A stretch of DNA of 64,000 bases from Pythium myriotylum (lineage: Eukaryota; Oomycota; Peronosporomycetes; Pythiales; Pythiaceae): positions 124,001 to 188,000 of the forward strand of contig JALJCQ010000004.1 in the NCBI GenBank assembly GCA_023091665.1, in the 5' to 3' direction. Positions within the stretch are counted from its first letter, which is position 1. Each line of letters begins with the position of its first letter. The position numbers were made by a program, and so were the translations under genes. Below, piece by piece: positions 32,901 to 44,784 of this stretch. The notes beneath the pieces are model-generated. The model was not told the DNA's origin, made no database searches, and saw only the letters and a program-made list of their open reading frames with translations.

Positions 32901-33861
32901 TGAACACCTCGGTGACTTTCTTCATGCGCAAGTCCTTGCTCTTGCGGTAGATAAGCTGACGGCCGAACATGGCCTTTGCAAGAAGATGGTTCACTGCGAG
33001 GATGAGAAGAATCATACCAATGCACGCAAAGGCAGCAACATCCAGCACGTCGTACAACATATAACTGACAATCGCGATCTGCACGGGGATGAGCCACGCC
33101 TCATGGATCAGGTACGCGGCCGCCATGATCGCGTCGCTGTCGGATGTGTACATGTTAGCGATGTCACCGGTCGATTTGCTCGTCCGCGACGCAGCACTGA
33201 GGCGCAGCGTCTTCGAGTAGAGAAGCGTCTTGAGCGACGCCACAAACTCGATCGCGATCAGCTCCGAGTTGAAGTTTGCGTAGCAGTCCACGAGCGCCTG
33301 TAGCACTTGAGAGGCGAAGAGCGCGGCGACCCAGCGCAGCGTCGTCTCCACCGAAAAGCTACTCAAGTTTTCCAGACTCGACACGACTTCACGTAGCACC
33401 ACCGGACCCACGAGGTTGCACAGCATCGACACGAGAAACGCGAGTCCTGTGAGCGCAAAGCGGCCGCCGAACGAACGCACAAACGCCCTGTACAACGAGC
33501 GCGTCGCGTAGTAGTCGTCGCCGAAGCCTGCTGAGACCACACGAGACTGCAGCGAATCGCGAAGAGGCCACACGTCGTTTTCACCGAGATGCTTTCGGTG
33601 GCTCAACGCCATGAGCGGCGTGGCCCACGAGAGCAGCAGCCGCGAGCCGCACCACGCTCGCGTCTGTGGGTGCTCCATCTCCGACTGGAGACCGTCGGGC
33701 GAGTCCGTGAACGTGTCATAGAAGGCGTTGGACTCCTTCGTTGACCGCAGCAGCGCATCCCGCTCGGTCGTTCCCATGGCCACCGTGTCGAGAGGTCTCC
33801 GGAATGGCTGGCAGGATCCTTCGGAAGGTCGGAAGGTTGCGGTCGGTGTCTTGTCCGACAT
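29908..33861 (-). CDS. ABC transporter, ABCC (MRP) subfamily
   Basis: An intronless gene of 1,317 residues from the ATG at 33861; an alternative ATG at 33777 would remove 28 residues. The layout is TM domain, ATPase domain, TM domain, ATPase domain. The first ATPase domain (about 460-680) has Walker A GQVGCGKSS (~492), signature VSGGQKARIALA (~579) and Walker B YILDSPLSAVD (~602). The second (about 1070-1300) has GRTGAGKSS (~1103), signature FSVGERQMLCMARALL (~1207) and Walker B VIFDEATAAID (~1227). As is usual in this subfamily the first site lacks the catalytic glutamate, and even the common aspartate is a serine (LDS). There is no extra N-terminal TM0 domain, so it is the short ABCC form. 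It probably exports glutathione or other organic-anion conjugates across the plasma or vacuolar membrane. Confidence 0.93.
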   Translation of the reverse strand: MSDKTPTATFRPSEGSCQPFRRPLDTVAMGTTERDALLRSTKESNAFYDTFTDSPDGLQSEMEHPQTRAWCGSRLLLSWATPLMALSHRKHLGENDVWPLRDSLQSRVVSAGFGDDYYATRSLYRAFVRSFGGRFALTGLAFLVSMLCNLVGPVVLREVVSSLENLSSFSVETTLRWVAALFASQVLQALVDCYANFNSELIAIEFVASLKTLLYSKTLRLSAASRTSKSTGDIANMYTSDSDAIMAAAYLIHEAWLIPVQIAIVSYMLYDVLDVAAFACIGMILLILAVNHLLAKAMFGRQLIYRKSKDLRMKKVTEVFKAISIVKFNAWEGQFRDQIRQARATEMRDLFSRRILVAWSIALLWGMPVFINIVTFGVFTTVVKKELTPAIVFSSIALFQLIQGPLRQITQVIPMLIQSKVGVEHVSSFLEMPELDSRNVQTIRDAVADKYITKNVIIAVDNGEFSWDNGSSVLRNVNLQVKSGEFYVVHGQVGCGKSSLCSALLGEMVKRKGSVYVGGSIAYCSQQPWIQNMTVRENILFGLPFDRKKYEKVLEGCALLADLKTLPAGDQTEIGERGVNVSGGQKARIALARACYSDACIYILDSPLSAVDAIVQNEIFQKCLLGLLRHKTIVLVTHNPEIIASNHITHAITIDEAGQVVETRQTGDRPTHEPPISPVSGGSSLVKTSSAVISDGELAGVIVSHDSVKQLQKTGKLIEDEQRFEGRVSKHVFSAYYHAVGGLGVVLFFVSSQLVWQFLQIGSDFWLSLWAGDKAIENKDARPSDTYRLSIYAALGLASAAMVLVRMLMVTVYGLRAARNLFDWMTDSLMHAPMRFFDANPIGRILTRYAGDVSLVDMNLPQKFGRLAQSLFTVFFSTVVAAVVIQWRGLLLIPVAAIYCWIGVFFIRPARELERLVKTSQAPVLNHLSESVDGGYVVRAFGRHQVERFVNTNYRKLDANSRMWYAQLCVSQWFSLRIQLIGSVLVLVVTTSLILLRNELDAAIIGLAFSYSLKVSQNLEELVKIVTEIESAMVSPERIQEYIDIPHEAPHRIPAKDPPPKLEWPSMGSIQFNSVCFRYKQRDPFVLTNLSFTVKGGEKVGIVGRTGAGKSSLTMALFRINELVSGSIVIDGEDVATLGLATLREKLSIIPQNPVLFKGTLRSNLDLFGQFSDEELWRTIRQVGLTDRVASDDKKLECIVEENGENFSVGERQMLCMARALLRHSRIVIFDEATAAIDHETDKALQQVIRTAFKRSTVLTIAHRLDTILDSDRILVLDKGRLVEYASPSELVQRGSGHFFELMKEGGYLEKFQTPTS

Positions 33862-33972
33862 CGCACTTCGCGCCCTGCAAAACCCGATACATACTGGGAC
33901 ATGCGACGCATGGCTCAAACCAATCAGAGCGCGATCGAATCATGCAAAGCCAAACACCTTGGACACCCTGGC

Positions 33973-36900
33973 TCAGCTGGAGTAATACTTGTACTGGCAG
34001 ATCGTGTTGTCGAGGCCGCCCGTTGTGAGCAAGTAGTAGTCGTCTCGTGTGAAGCTGCAGTTGGTCACGTGCGAGGCGTGGCCAGCGAATGATTTGAATG
34101 GAGCTTTTGGGGAGATGCAAGGGTACTGGAAGAGCTTGAGGAGTCCGAAGTCGTCGCCAGTGGCCACGACCTGGCGGTCGTTGCTTCGCGTGACCGCGTT
34201 GACATCGCTGCCGTCACTTCCGGGTGCCCAAATCCCTTGGACGGGCCACCCAAAGGGAAGAGTCCACGTGGACCACGGCTTGTCTCGAACATCAGTCGCT
34301 GAAGGTACCTGCTTGGGCTCTCCTGAAAGGTCCCAGAAGAGCAACTCTCCAGCAGTTGATGTGCTCTGCAAGTATCGACCGTCACCCGAAAAGTCGAGAT
34401 GCGTGACAGTGCTGCTGTGGCCACGACAGACGCCCATGGGCTTGTATGTATGGCCATCGTACACATAGATCCCTTGATCATGAGTTCCAATCGCGAGAAG
34501 ACGACTCTCAGAGGCATACTTGACGACAGCGATCCCCTTCGGGCAACACCGCCAGGCCTTAACAGTCTGGTCAAGTGCTTCGTTCAATACTAATACGTGG
34601 CCGTCGGAAGATCCAACTGCAAGATGACTGCCATCACTGGAAAACGCGATTGTCCGCCACTTGCTCGAACCATTCTTGGGTAGATTCATCGAGAGTAGGG
34701 ACCGAGTTGGCGCATCCCAGAGTCGAACGCTGCCATCGTCACCGGCCGTGGCAAACTGCAGCTTTGTTGGATGCGTTGCCAAACCCCAAAGCTCACCTTT
34801 GAAGTGGCTTCTCAGATGTATTTGCGGCTTGTAGCTTGATACTGGATTCACTAGTTGTTGAGTATGCGGATCATCTGGTACAAGCTCGGCTACATCTCCA
34901 CCGTCCGTTGATAAAAGGATTCGAGATTCGCGTACTGCGATACTCTTGATGATATAGTTGCACAACGGAGTGTCGGATCCGACTGCAAAGAGCTTATCGA
35001 TTTCCAGTGTCACAAGAAGCTCAAGCTGCGAGTTCCACATATTTACTTTGCCGTCTTGGCCGCCAGAGTAGAATACTTGCAGCCTCTTCTGGTCAACCGC
35101 CAGCGCATAAATGCATCCCTTGTGCGCTTGCTGCTTAGCATCAACACATTGTCTGACTTTCCAAACAAAGAGTGAGCCATCTTGTTGTGCAGTAACTACT
35201 TGAGATGGTTGTTGGCTCCGAGGTACATACACAGCAGCAAGAATTTTTGAATTGCTCCCGCCGTCTTTTCCAGCTGCAGTACCGAAAAGCCCTTTCTTCA
35301 TGCTAAGCGTGACTGGTCCATCAGATCCACCACCAGAACGAGTGCCTTTCGACCCGATTCCATTTGCAGATCCGCGCTGCCGACCGTGCCCCGTGACAGC
35401 GGTTGCACTCGACTCGCTGGATGTCGTCCAGAACAAAACATGTTTGAGTCCCGCGGTGACCAACTCAGAATCCATATCGTTATGGAATGCCAGCGCATAC
35501 ACAGGCTGCTTGGATGTCTTCATCGATGCTAAAAGCTTGAACTTCGCTAAGCCCTGGCTTTGGTTCAATGAGTATATGGCTAGCACATGGTCGTCATCCA
35601 TTCCGACGGACGCAACGCGATCTCCAGACGGCGCGAAGGCCAGTAATGTTACCCCGCGGGTGTGAACAGTCTCTATCTGAGTAATGGTGCTGCCTGAATT
35701 TGCATCCCAAGCAACCAACCTTGGGCGTTTCCTTCCACCTGCAATCTCCGCTGTGACGACAAGATCCCCACGCGCGGGATGTACAGCGACGCATGAGATC
35801 ATCTGACCGCTGTGCGTGGCGTTCAACAGTTGTGTTCTCGTCTTGGTATTGTATACCACACCGAACGATGCAGCTGAGTACACGATCTCCCATGAATCGT
35901 CAGCGTAGAAAACGTCATTTCTCGTATTTGTGGCGTTGGGATTTACGCCGTACACAAACTCAAGCGCAAGATCTGCCACAGGTGGGTTTGATCCCGACGT
36001 CAGAGCTCCCGGAGGGAGCACTGTCGGCTCTCGTATTGCTCCGATCCATGGCTTGACAGCCATAAACTCGTCCCCTCCACCACGATCATCGTCTGCAAAG
36101 CGCTGATCTTCTTTCTCGAGTAAGATTTTTGTCGTTGGGGCTTCTTCCTCGGTGGGCAAAGTACTTTCGAGAGTGTTGGCAATTGCTTTGCTGGCATCGG
36201 TGGCGTTTACTCGCAATAGCTGGCGGACTTCATCCTCATAGTCAGTTTTCCAAAACAGCACAACACTTTCGCTTCCGTTGAAGTTCGTCATTGCAGTTAT
36301 CGCGAAATCATTGTTTGCACTGAAGCAAACACGGTCGACAGATGAAGATTCGGGGTAGTACCCGTCATACTCCTTGAACATGGTTGTTTTTCCTTCACCA
36401 CACCACAGAGGAAACCAGCCCAGAAGCACTCGACCTGTCTCCGTGCCAACTAATAGAGTTGGTAAACGTGAAGACCAACGTTGATTGCCGTCTGCAACAT
36501 CTCCACGGATCCGATCGACAGAAGTCACACTCGATTTGAACACTTCCTTAAGCCCATCCACTGGCCCAGCAAAGGGAACAGTCCATGAATGCCACGTCGC
36601 AGGCTCACCGAGCGGGAGGCGATCATTCTCCTGCCCAGGATCGCTGATCTGCCATCGCATAAGTTGACAATCCAGTGATGAAGTCGCTGACTGGAGCCAA
36701 CACCCGTCCACGCTAAAATCCATAGCCACAATCGGGGCAGTATGACCAGCAAAATCGTGTGCAAGCTCACACTTCATCGGTGAACCCGGATCAGACGAGC
36801 ATGCATAAACATAGATGTGGTAATTCCTGCATGCAGCGGCAAGCCAGGTCGATTTACAACCCCGTGGCGAGAACTTTAGATCCCAACACCACTTTTTGAC

Positions 36901-39900
36901 CACAGAACCGTTCGAATTCCCACTTGGGTCGCACGGAAACAAAGATTCTACGGCCAGTTCTGTTTCTGTGATTATTGCGATCTCTCCGTTGGCCAACGAT
37001 ACTGCTATTCTTGCATTCGAACGCTCTGGTTGCCATGCAAGTGCCTTCACTGGTGCGGTGAGCGAACGAGTTTCTCGCAGTAGTGAGTGCGACTCGAGGT
37101 GGTAGACACTGATGCGACCATCTGAGTTTCCAAGTGCGACCAATGGATCGATTGGATGAGTGCCCATGGCTGTAACCTGTTGTCCAAAATCGAGAATAAC
37201 TTTAGCAGAGAATGGAGTCCCAGATGACGAAAATGCCTGTCCATCAACGTGAAGCACAACCCCGCAGCTCAAAACAATGGCAAAACCGTTTTGGAGCTCA
37301 TCAAATACAGTCAAAGTTCGAACATTAGACGTATTTGCGTATGCTTGCTTCACTTGTGTCGAGATTAGACTTTCGTTTTCGTTCACAGGGTTTGACTTAC
37401 CGCCAGATCTGTTCCACTTCCAAACGCAGAGATCGTCAAAGAGATTCAACACTTGCAGACGAACCAGAAAACTATTTGCTCGATACTTTGACCGATCAGC
37501 TTCTCTTTTGTAGGAAAACTGAACAATAAGTCCACGCCGAATAGCGGCCAACACCTGCTGCTTAGCTGGAATAGTCACCAAGGATACCACCGCATGCATA
37601 TCGTCAGATTTTGGGATGGATTCGATTGCCGGTAATGAAAATGCAGCATGACTGTTATCCCAAACGACAATAGTACCACTCATCATACCAGTCAATACGT
37701 ATGGAGCTGCATACGTCCCGCATATCGCCGTCTCTATGATCGCATGGCGACCAAACACACCGCTTTGACAAACAATGTGGCTTGTCGATGGTGTAAATGA
37801 CCAAAACGTCACGTGATCAACACCACCACTAACGAAACCGACCGAGTTGTTTTCTTGCAGTGTCGGAGATATCAGAAGTGGGGTGAAGAAACCGAAGACT
37901 ATCGGAAGTCTAGTCATATCTGCTTGGATGGCATTACTATCTTCCCCCTCTAGTAAGTGATCCTGATCTTGACTTTGACGCCAATGGTAGAATCGGATAA
38001 CATGCAGTGCACTAGACGGAGAATACCATATTGCAGCTGCCAGATCTCTCGTTTGTTGTCCATGATTATCACTGAAGTCGCATGCATCAAATGCGGTGAG
38101 AACGTGAGAAGAACCAGATGGGCCACGGAGAACTCCGAGCAAGCGGGGTGTCGGTTCCCACTGCCATATCAATGCTCGGTTCTCTCGGTGCGAACCGACG
38201 GCAAGAGCGCTGTTGGAGTGCTTGACAACGCTGGAGATATCATGTCGAAGTCCTGATTGAAAGATTCGTTGTTGTTTCACCTGAGTCGCAGACAGGAGCA
38301 AACTCACCAACAGGGTTCCAGCTCCATAGACGAACGAGTTGTGAAACCCAGTTGACCCACTCATTCCCACAGAGACCTGGTTAACACAACTTTGGCCTTG
38401 GTTTATCCCATGAACGTAGACTAAGGACAAGTCTAAGTCAGGTGCTTCACTCTTCCAACGGACGTCAACGCGGGAAGTTTCACTCGATGAATCTGACAGT
38501 GACGAGGCCGGTAGCACCGCATCGATCGCTGAATGGTTTAATCTTGCGACGTATGAGTCATCAAAGAAATACAGGTGTTCCAAACCAAGAGATACTAAAC
38601 AATTCCACATCGCATCGGTGTTAAGCGAATGCGTGGCGCGAGGTTGTGGATCTGCCACTTCTTTAGTTATCGACCACTGGCATACAACGCTCCCGTCGCC
38701 AGATTTGTCGTAACCTCGACTCGTTGATAGGAGAATTGAATCGTGAAGTGCAAAAGAAACGCATCCGGTTCCTCGAACGTGCGCATTTGAAATTGTAATG
38801 GTGAGAGGCCTCTGACCATCACCTTGACTTTTCACGCATGGGAAGTGCCGGAATGATAACTCTCCGCTGGTATCCAGCGTCGCTAGTACGGACGATGATG
38901 AATTTGAGCTCAACGATGCGACCCGACAGCCATGGAGACCATTGACATGCCAGCCAACTTCACTTGAGTAAGTCTGCCACTGAACATTTCGGATAGTGGA
39001 CATGGTCGTGATGCGAGAAACCGATCGGTGACTGATTCGGATCTGCCAAAATCTCAACACCACATTCTCGCATCCCGGTTCCACTCTACTTCCATGCTGA
39101 CTCTTCAAGAAGCGACCGTCGACGCTAAAATCTAACGAGTGAACTAGTGGCGATGGTTCTCCCGGGAGAGGTTTGAGCAACGCAAATCTGTGAAAGCGAT
39201 ACGCGCCGTCGTTGTCATCAACTGAGTACATGTAGATAAGCCCATTCGTGCAGCTGACAGCAAGGATCGTATTCGAGCCTGATGGGTGGAAGCGCATGCA
39301 CTGGATAGGTGTCTGCGTATTCTTCATTCGACTCAACAGAGTCATCGATTTGGCACGGAAGAGAGCAATTGAACCTTCTTTACCACCAACGGCAAGGTAT
39401 TCTCCACCATTAGCGGTACTGAATACGCATGCAGTAGGAGGAAATGGAAGCTTGATTGTCATGTCGTTCCGTCGCCGCCGCATATTCCACGTCCGAACAG
39501 TCCGATCCCTTGCGCTACACGTGGCAAAACAGACTCCGAAGCGGCTAGTTGCAAGACCATCAACTTCGGCTCCTCGGTGGCTCGAAGCAATCACTTCTGT
39601 GCGCTGGTTCGCTTCGTGGTAAGTAAACAAGTGACCATGCCGGGTGCCCACAAAATACCTCTGGTTGGTTGCGTCATACGCCATAGAATGAACCCGAAAA
39701 TCTTCTTCCTCCAGACCTTTGACTTGCGCAAATTGATGAAGATCAATTGGATTGCCAATTGGATGTAGTGTTGAATCCCACTGCTTGATCATTCCATCTT
39801 TTCCTGCAGTGAAGAGTACCATTGAGCGACATGATAATGCACATACGTTGATACTCTGACCAATGTCATGAGCCTGAATCACTCGAGTGAGCTGCATGTG

Positions 39901-41644
39901 ATTGAATTGTAATACCTCTCCTCTTGCAGTTCCGACCACCACAGTGTGAGGTCCATGGTAGGTCGCACTCATACAGATAGGCATCGTTTGGATCTTTGCA
40001 TCTAATGCTTTGGGCTTTTTCATCTTGAAAAACCGACCGTCAATATGGTGAAAGACGAGGAAGTGTTCTCCACCAACAAGAATTTCGTGCCCGTCTTCAC
40101 ACATGGCTACACATAACACACGTTTTCGCTTGTTTATGGCTCTTCCACTGGCTAATAACTGAGCATTCTGCCAGTCCCACAGCGCCATACTCGCATTTGC
40201 ATCGGTTCCGATTGAGACGAGCAAGGAATCAGCTGCATGATGCTGTTTCTTTGCCGATACCACGGCGCCTGCGAGGTTTGCGTTCTTGCCTGAGGTGCCA
40301 CCCGTCGTCAGTGGCGTCGTGACTTGAATACCGATTGGTGCAGGAAACGCGAGGCTCGCGATGCTGTCAACATGGAAACTGGAGAGCACCGACAGACATT
40401 CCAAGGTCAAACCGTTCCAAACGTGGATCTCTGAGTGTCGTTGCTGTATTGGCACAGCATCACCTGTAGCCACAATTGTCCCGGTAGAGTTGACGTCAAC
40501 GCACGTAATTGGATATCTGTGTCCAAAGTAATGACGTTGCTGATGGCGCTCAGGTGTGTAGACGATCGCATATTTCGAAACGATATACACGAGATCACCG
40601 TTCACAAGTTCCCGAATCGCGTTTCGAACTGTTGTGCTTGCATATCCGTGTAACCACTCGAGTTCAACATTGATGGGCGGTGGGAAATCGAGCTTGGAAC
40701 TTTCGGAAAGAGATTCATTAAAAAATGTGGGCTCGATGACCCACGGAGGTGTCGACAACTCTGAACGCCGTAACTCATCGTTTGCCTTCTTGGTGTCCAC
40801 GACGTCTTGCGCATGGAATATCTTCGCTTCTTCTTCCAGATCCGAGTCGTTATCACTCCCATCAGGAAGCGAGATCGCTTCTTCGAGGCCGACAGCTTTC
40901 TCTGAAATCACGCGGAACTGCTCAACTTGCAGCATGAATTCACGGTTACTTCGCGCCCATTCGATGAACTCCTCGTACTGGAGGGAAGCACCTCCGTCGC
41001 GGTCAAAGCGGTCAAAGGCGTGCTGAGCCAGCTGCAAGAACCTCGCGACGGACGTCGACGGATTTGTATCGAGCGTCTTGCTGATGGCGTGTCCCGTCAG
41101 TAGCGACATACCCATCCACACCGATTTCATCAATAGAGCAAGCTCGGTGAGCGAGAGCGAGCCGTTCTGATTGAAGTCGAAGAGCTCGAACGCGACTACA
41201 GTACCACATCCATCAAAGCCAGTCAGCCGCCGCCACTCTACACCACCCACAACCACACGCCCTACATCTCGCTTTCTCTTCAAAGCCCGCACGACAGACG
41301 CACGTGAGCGCGGCGATGAACTCGAGTCCGTCGATTCTTCCGTCGCGGTTCGTGTCGAGCACGGCGAAGATCTCCTTGCTGCCGACGAGATCCGAGGCCT
41401 TGAAGAGCAGCAGGTTGTCCAGCTGGCTCGCCGTGATCGCCATGCCGTGGGTCTTGTGGAATCGCTTGGTGAGCTGCGCGACGTCGCCCAGCGTCCCTAC
41501 ACGACAACTTCACAATGAGCACGCGTTTCCGTCGGCGATTTCTCGGCAACCACGGGGCCTACAGCGCGCGAAATCGCGCGTCTCGCGCAGCAACTCGATC
41601 TCTTCGTCGATCAGACGCAGCGCCGTGCTCTGACCCGCGCCCAT
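33973..41644 (-). CDS. Giant EF-hand and WD40 (EML/EMAP-like) protein
   Basis: Three exons on the minus strand, 41563-41644, 41266-41496 and 33973-41195, with introns of 66 and 70 nt, give 2,511 residues. The N-terminus MGAGQSTA is a good N-myristoylation signal. Three EF-hand loops follow: residues 75-86 (DTNRDGRIDGLE), 111-122 (DFNQNGSLSLTE) and 169-180 (DRDGGASLQYEE). The rest is WD40 propellers with EML/HELP-like linkers, for example DVFYADDSWEIVYSAASFGV and LVYIVSKYAIVYTPE, arranged as about three EML units as in EML5/6. Exon joining was chosen because the first two exons restore the first EF-hand and the continuity of EEKARFAFELFDF. EML proteins bind microtubules; a calcium-regulated, membrane-tethered cytoskeletal or flagellar role is inferred. 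It begins about 840 bases from the divergent GPCR-PIPK gene. Confidence 0.85.
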
Positions 41645-42480
41645 GGCCCTGTAAACGGAGGAAACGTCGCGCGTGGTTGCCCCTCGTGGTCCATGCGTTG
41701 AAGGAGTCTCCTTGAAGCGACGCGCAAGGGGCACTATGGGGCGTATCCCCTCGGTCCAGTGCCACCTCCCCTAAGGTCGCCTTAAGTTCGCACCAAAGTC
41801 CGAGGGCACTATTTAGGGGGATTAATGCCACTCAGGGTGCCCTCACCACTGGATGACCGTTGGCGGAACACCCGGGCTTCTTTCCACCGACGCAACCGCC
41901 TCTACGAGCCGTTGGCTGCGTCGCTCTCTCGGTCAAGCGCGCTGACGCAGCTGGCCATGCGATTGGCGAGTCGCACGCAACGCACTGGCTGGGCTGTCTC
42001 CCGCGACCGCTGGCCACCACACTTTGCGTTCCCTTGCCATGTCTGCTCTCGTGGCTTCGTGGAATCTTATTCGCAGCAGCCGAACGTCGCGCAAATATGT
42101 GTGTGTGTGTGGGTTCATGACTCGCAAGTCTCCGTGTTGGTCTCGTCGAGTGGCCAGCGCCCCCACTGACCAGCTCAAGCTTTTCTTCCACTCATGTACT
42201 CCTTTACGGGATCTTCTGTACCCATCTCGCCCCCCACTGGCCCAGTGGGGCCGTATCTGCTCGCTGATTGGTCCCCTCCGTCACAGGGGGCCCAATCAGC
42301 GCGCAGTCATGATCCGCGCACTTTCCGGCGCCGTTCTTTTCCTCGGTACATAAAAATACCTCAACCTCTCAACTGCCTGAAAATGGAAAGAAATGGGAAA
42401 CGGCCCTCGTGAGCAGCTCCATCCATCTCCATCTCCATGGGGGGGGGGGAGAGAACACTCTTAATTAACGTACGACGCGC
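41645..42480. promoter_or_regulatory. Divergent promoter region between the EML-like and GPCR-PIPK genes
   Basis: No gene was recognised. The region holds a short GT repeat (about 42098-42113), a CCCCACTGG/CCAGTGGGG palindrome (about 42233-42251), inverted CCAAT motifs (about 42268 and 42290) and a G11 run (42439-42449) 31 bases before the GPCR-PIPK ATG. It serves both divergent genes by position. Confidence 0.45.
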
Positions 42481-44784
42481 ATGGTGGACGCGCTCTTCCT
42501 CGCCTGGCAGCTCACGGCGCTCGCCTCGTGCGCGCTCGCGGGCGGCGCCATGCTCGTCTTCTTCGCGCGCGTCGCCCGCACGCGCGCGCACCCGGGGCCC
42601 GTGCTGCTCTGCATTTTCCTCGCGACCATCATCACGAATCTCGCGCGCGTCGCGCTGCATCTCTGGCGCACGAGTACCGCGACAGGTGACACGGTCGCGA
42701 GCGAGCCCGTGACGCTCAGCGACGTCGCGAACGCCGAGCTCGGCGCCGCCATGCCCGCGCTCGAGTCGTACGTGGCGTTCTTCTTCTGGTGCGAGTTCTT
42801 CTTCCTCACGGCCGCGACCATGTGGTACCTCATGCTCGCGCTCGACCTCATCTTCTCGCTCTCGAACCCGTTCCTGCCGTTCAACGCCGACAACCTCAAG
42901 CACCACATCGCCGCGTGGCCCGCGGCGCTCGCCTACTGCATCGCGTTCCGGTATCTCTTCCAGAACCGCGACGGCCACAAGTCCAAGCACGTCATGCTCT
43001 ACCTCCACTTGCCGTCGTATGTCGTGCTGCTCTACATCACCGGCGCGCTCATGGTCGCGTGGCGCCGCTCGCGGCGGCTCGAGTTCCACGCGCACAAGTC
43101 GACGCGACGCATGGCCAAGCTCATCTTGCCCTACCTCGCGGTCTTTGCCACTTACACGACCGTGGCCTTTGTGCTCTACCTCGTCGAGTTGAGCGTCGGG
43201 CACGAGACCTCGACGGCCAACGCCGTGGACCAGCTCGCACTCGTGCTCGAGTCGCTCAGCCTCTTTGTGCTGTTCTGTCGTGACGCCGGTGTCTTCAAGG
43301 CGCTCAGCGACAAGAGCTACATGCAGCTGCCTGTGCACCGCACGATGAGCCAGGTAGATCTCGGCACGCCAGATGACGAGGTCGACCGACTCGACCTGGC
43401 CAACAAGCTCCGCAAGGATGTCATGAAGTACACGTCCATGGGGATCATCGAGTCGATCAAGCAGTCGATCCAGCGTCCACTGGACGATCGTGAGTTTACG
43501 GTCGACGACTACAATCGCATCGAGAGCATGAGCATCGTGATCCACGGCGAGATCGACTCGACCGTGCTCTCGTTCCGCGACTGCGCGCCGCGCGTCTTTC
43601 AGAGCATCCGCCAGCATTTCAACATCGATCCTGAGTTCGTGCTCGACTCGTTCGATCTCACGAAAATCCTTAGCGAACACGGTTCAGAGGGCAAGAGCGG
43701 CAACATCTTTTACTTCACGTCCAACAAACAGTTCATGGTCAAGAGCGTGCCGCAAGACGAGTACGACACACTCCGCGCCATCCTGCCACACTACCACCGG
43801 TACCTGCTCTCGTACCCCGAGAGCAAGCTCTGTCGCTACTTTGGCTGCTACTCGATCTCGCTGCCCGTCGGCAAGCGACGCATGTTCTTCGTGGTCATGC
43901 AGAACCTCTTCAATGAAGGCCCCGTGCACCAACGCTTTGACCTCAAGGGCAACTGCGACCGCCGCCAAGCCATCAATGCACGCGACGTCGAGAAGCACAT
44001 CCAGTGGGCCAAGCAGCAGAAGGTCATTGGCACGCTCATGATGGACATCGACTTCCGCAAACTCAGTGCCGGTATCGCACTCTCGCCCGCGCACGCCGAA
44101 GGGCTCATGGGCCAGCTCTGCGACGACATCGTCTTCCTGGCCGGCCGTGGCATCATTGATTACAGCCTGCTGGTCGGTGTGCGCCACGTCCACAGCGATC
44201 AGTTACCTCCCCTGCGAGGCCGCAGCGAGTCCGGTGTCTACTCTAGCGCCAAGGACAACGTCTATTACCTGGGCGTGATCGACATGCTGCAACGATACAA
44301 CTGGCGATGGACCGTCCAGCGCTGGGTGCTTGGTCTGCTCTGCAAGGATACACAAGATGTGAGTGCCGTACCGCCGAACCTGTACGCGTCTCGGCTCGAA
44401 GAATTCGTGCGCTCGCGGCTTTTCGACATCCAAATCCCAGGTGCGAACGGCAGCAACAGCGCACGTGGCAGTAATCACCGCCAGCAGCAACAACAACAAC
44501 GTCCGTACATCGTTGATTCCGGTATTCAGACCTCCCATGCCGAGCCGCCTCAGCGTGTGCTCACGATGGACCAATACCACCAAGCACCATTCATGCCCGA
44601 TGTGCCGCTTTCACCCTCCTACTCGATCGATGGCAGCAGCATCTACCGCCCGTCGTCTTCATCTCCGTCCGTGGCGTACTCGTCAGTGTGCCAGAGCCCC
44701 ATCTCCAGAGCTTCATCGCGAGACCCGTCGCACGGCGACGACCACTCAAGGCGAAGCGCGAAAAAGACGGGGCTTTTAATCTAA
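42481..44784 (+). CDS. GPCR-PIPK (seven-helix receptor fused to phosphatidylinositol-phosphate kinase)
   Basis: A 767-residue intronless gene with the fused 'GK' architecture known mainly from oomycetes and Dictyostelium. About seven hydrophobic helices fill residues 5-270. The kinase domain spans about 325-650: KSGNIFYFTSNKQFMVKSV with K421 as the ATP-binding lysine, VVMQNLF and FDLKGN (D487) for the PIPK signature, MMDIDF (D522, D524), GIIDYSLLVGV (D560) for the catalytic loop, and YLGVIDMLQRYNW for the C-lobe. Conserved kinase residues appear intact. The C-terminal 110 residues are low-complexity, with a glutamine run and many serines. It probably makes PI(4,5)P2 or PI(3,4,5)P3 precursors at the membrane under direct ligand control. 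It is next to the EML-like gene and only 2.5 kb from the AA17 cluster on the opposite strand. Confidence 0.93.
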   Translation: MVDALFLAWQLTALASCALAGGAMLVFFARVARTRAHPGPVLLCIFLATIITNLARVALHLWRTSTATGDTVASEPVTLSDVANAELGAAMPALESYVAFFFWCEFFFLTAATMWYLMLALDLIFSLSNPFLPFNADNLKHHIAAWPAALAYCIAFRYLFQNRDGHKSKHVMLYLHLPSYVVLLYITGALMVAWRRSRRLEFHAHKSTRRMAKLILPYLAVFATYTTVAFVLYLVELSVGHETSTANAVDQLALVLESLSLFVLFCRDAGVFKALSDKSYMQLPVHRTMSQVDLGTPDDEVDRLDLANKLRKDVMKYTSMGIIESIKQSIQRPLDDREFTVDDYNRIESMSIVIHGEIDSTVLSFRDCAPRVFQSIRQHFNIDPEFVLDSFDLTKILSEHGSEGKSGNIFYFTSNKQFMVKSVPQDEYDTLRAILPHYHRYLLSYPESKLCRYFGCYSISLPVGKRRMFFVVMQNLFNEGPVHQRFDLKGNCDRRQAINARDVEKHIQWAKQQKVIGTLMMDIDFRKLSAGIALSPAHAEGLMGQLCDDIVFLAGRGIIDYSLLVGVRHVHSDQLPPLRGRSESGVYSSAKDNVYYLGVIDMLQRYNWRWTVQRWVLGLLCKDTQDVSAVPPNLYASRLEEFVRSRLFDIQIPGANGSNSARGSNHRQQQQQQRPYIVDSGIQTSHAEPPQRVLTMDQYHQAPFMPDVPLSPSYSIDGSSIYRPSSSSPSVAYSSVCQSPISRASSRDPSHGDDHSRRSAKKTGLLI

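Noticed and set aside
42361..43680. 439-codon open frame on the minus strand
   Set aside because: It is antisense to the intact GPCR-PIPK gene and is rich in R, E, H and V with no domain.
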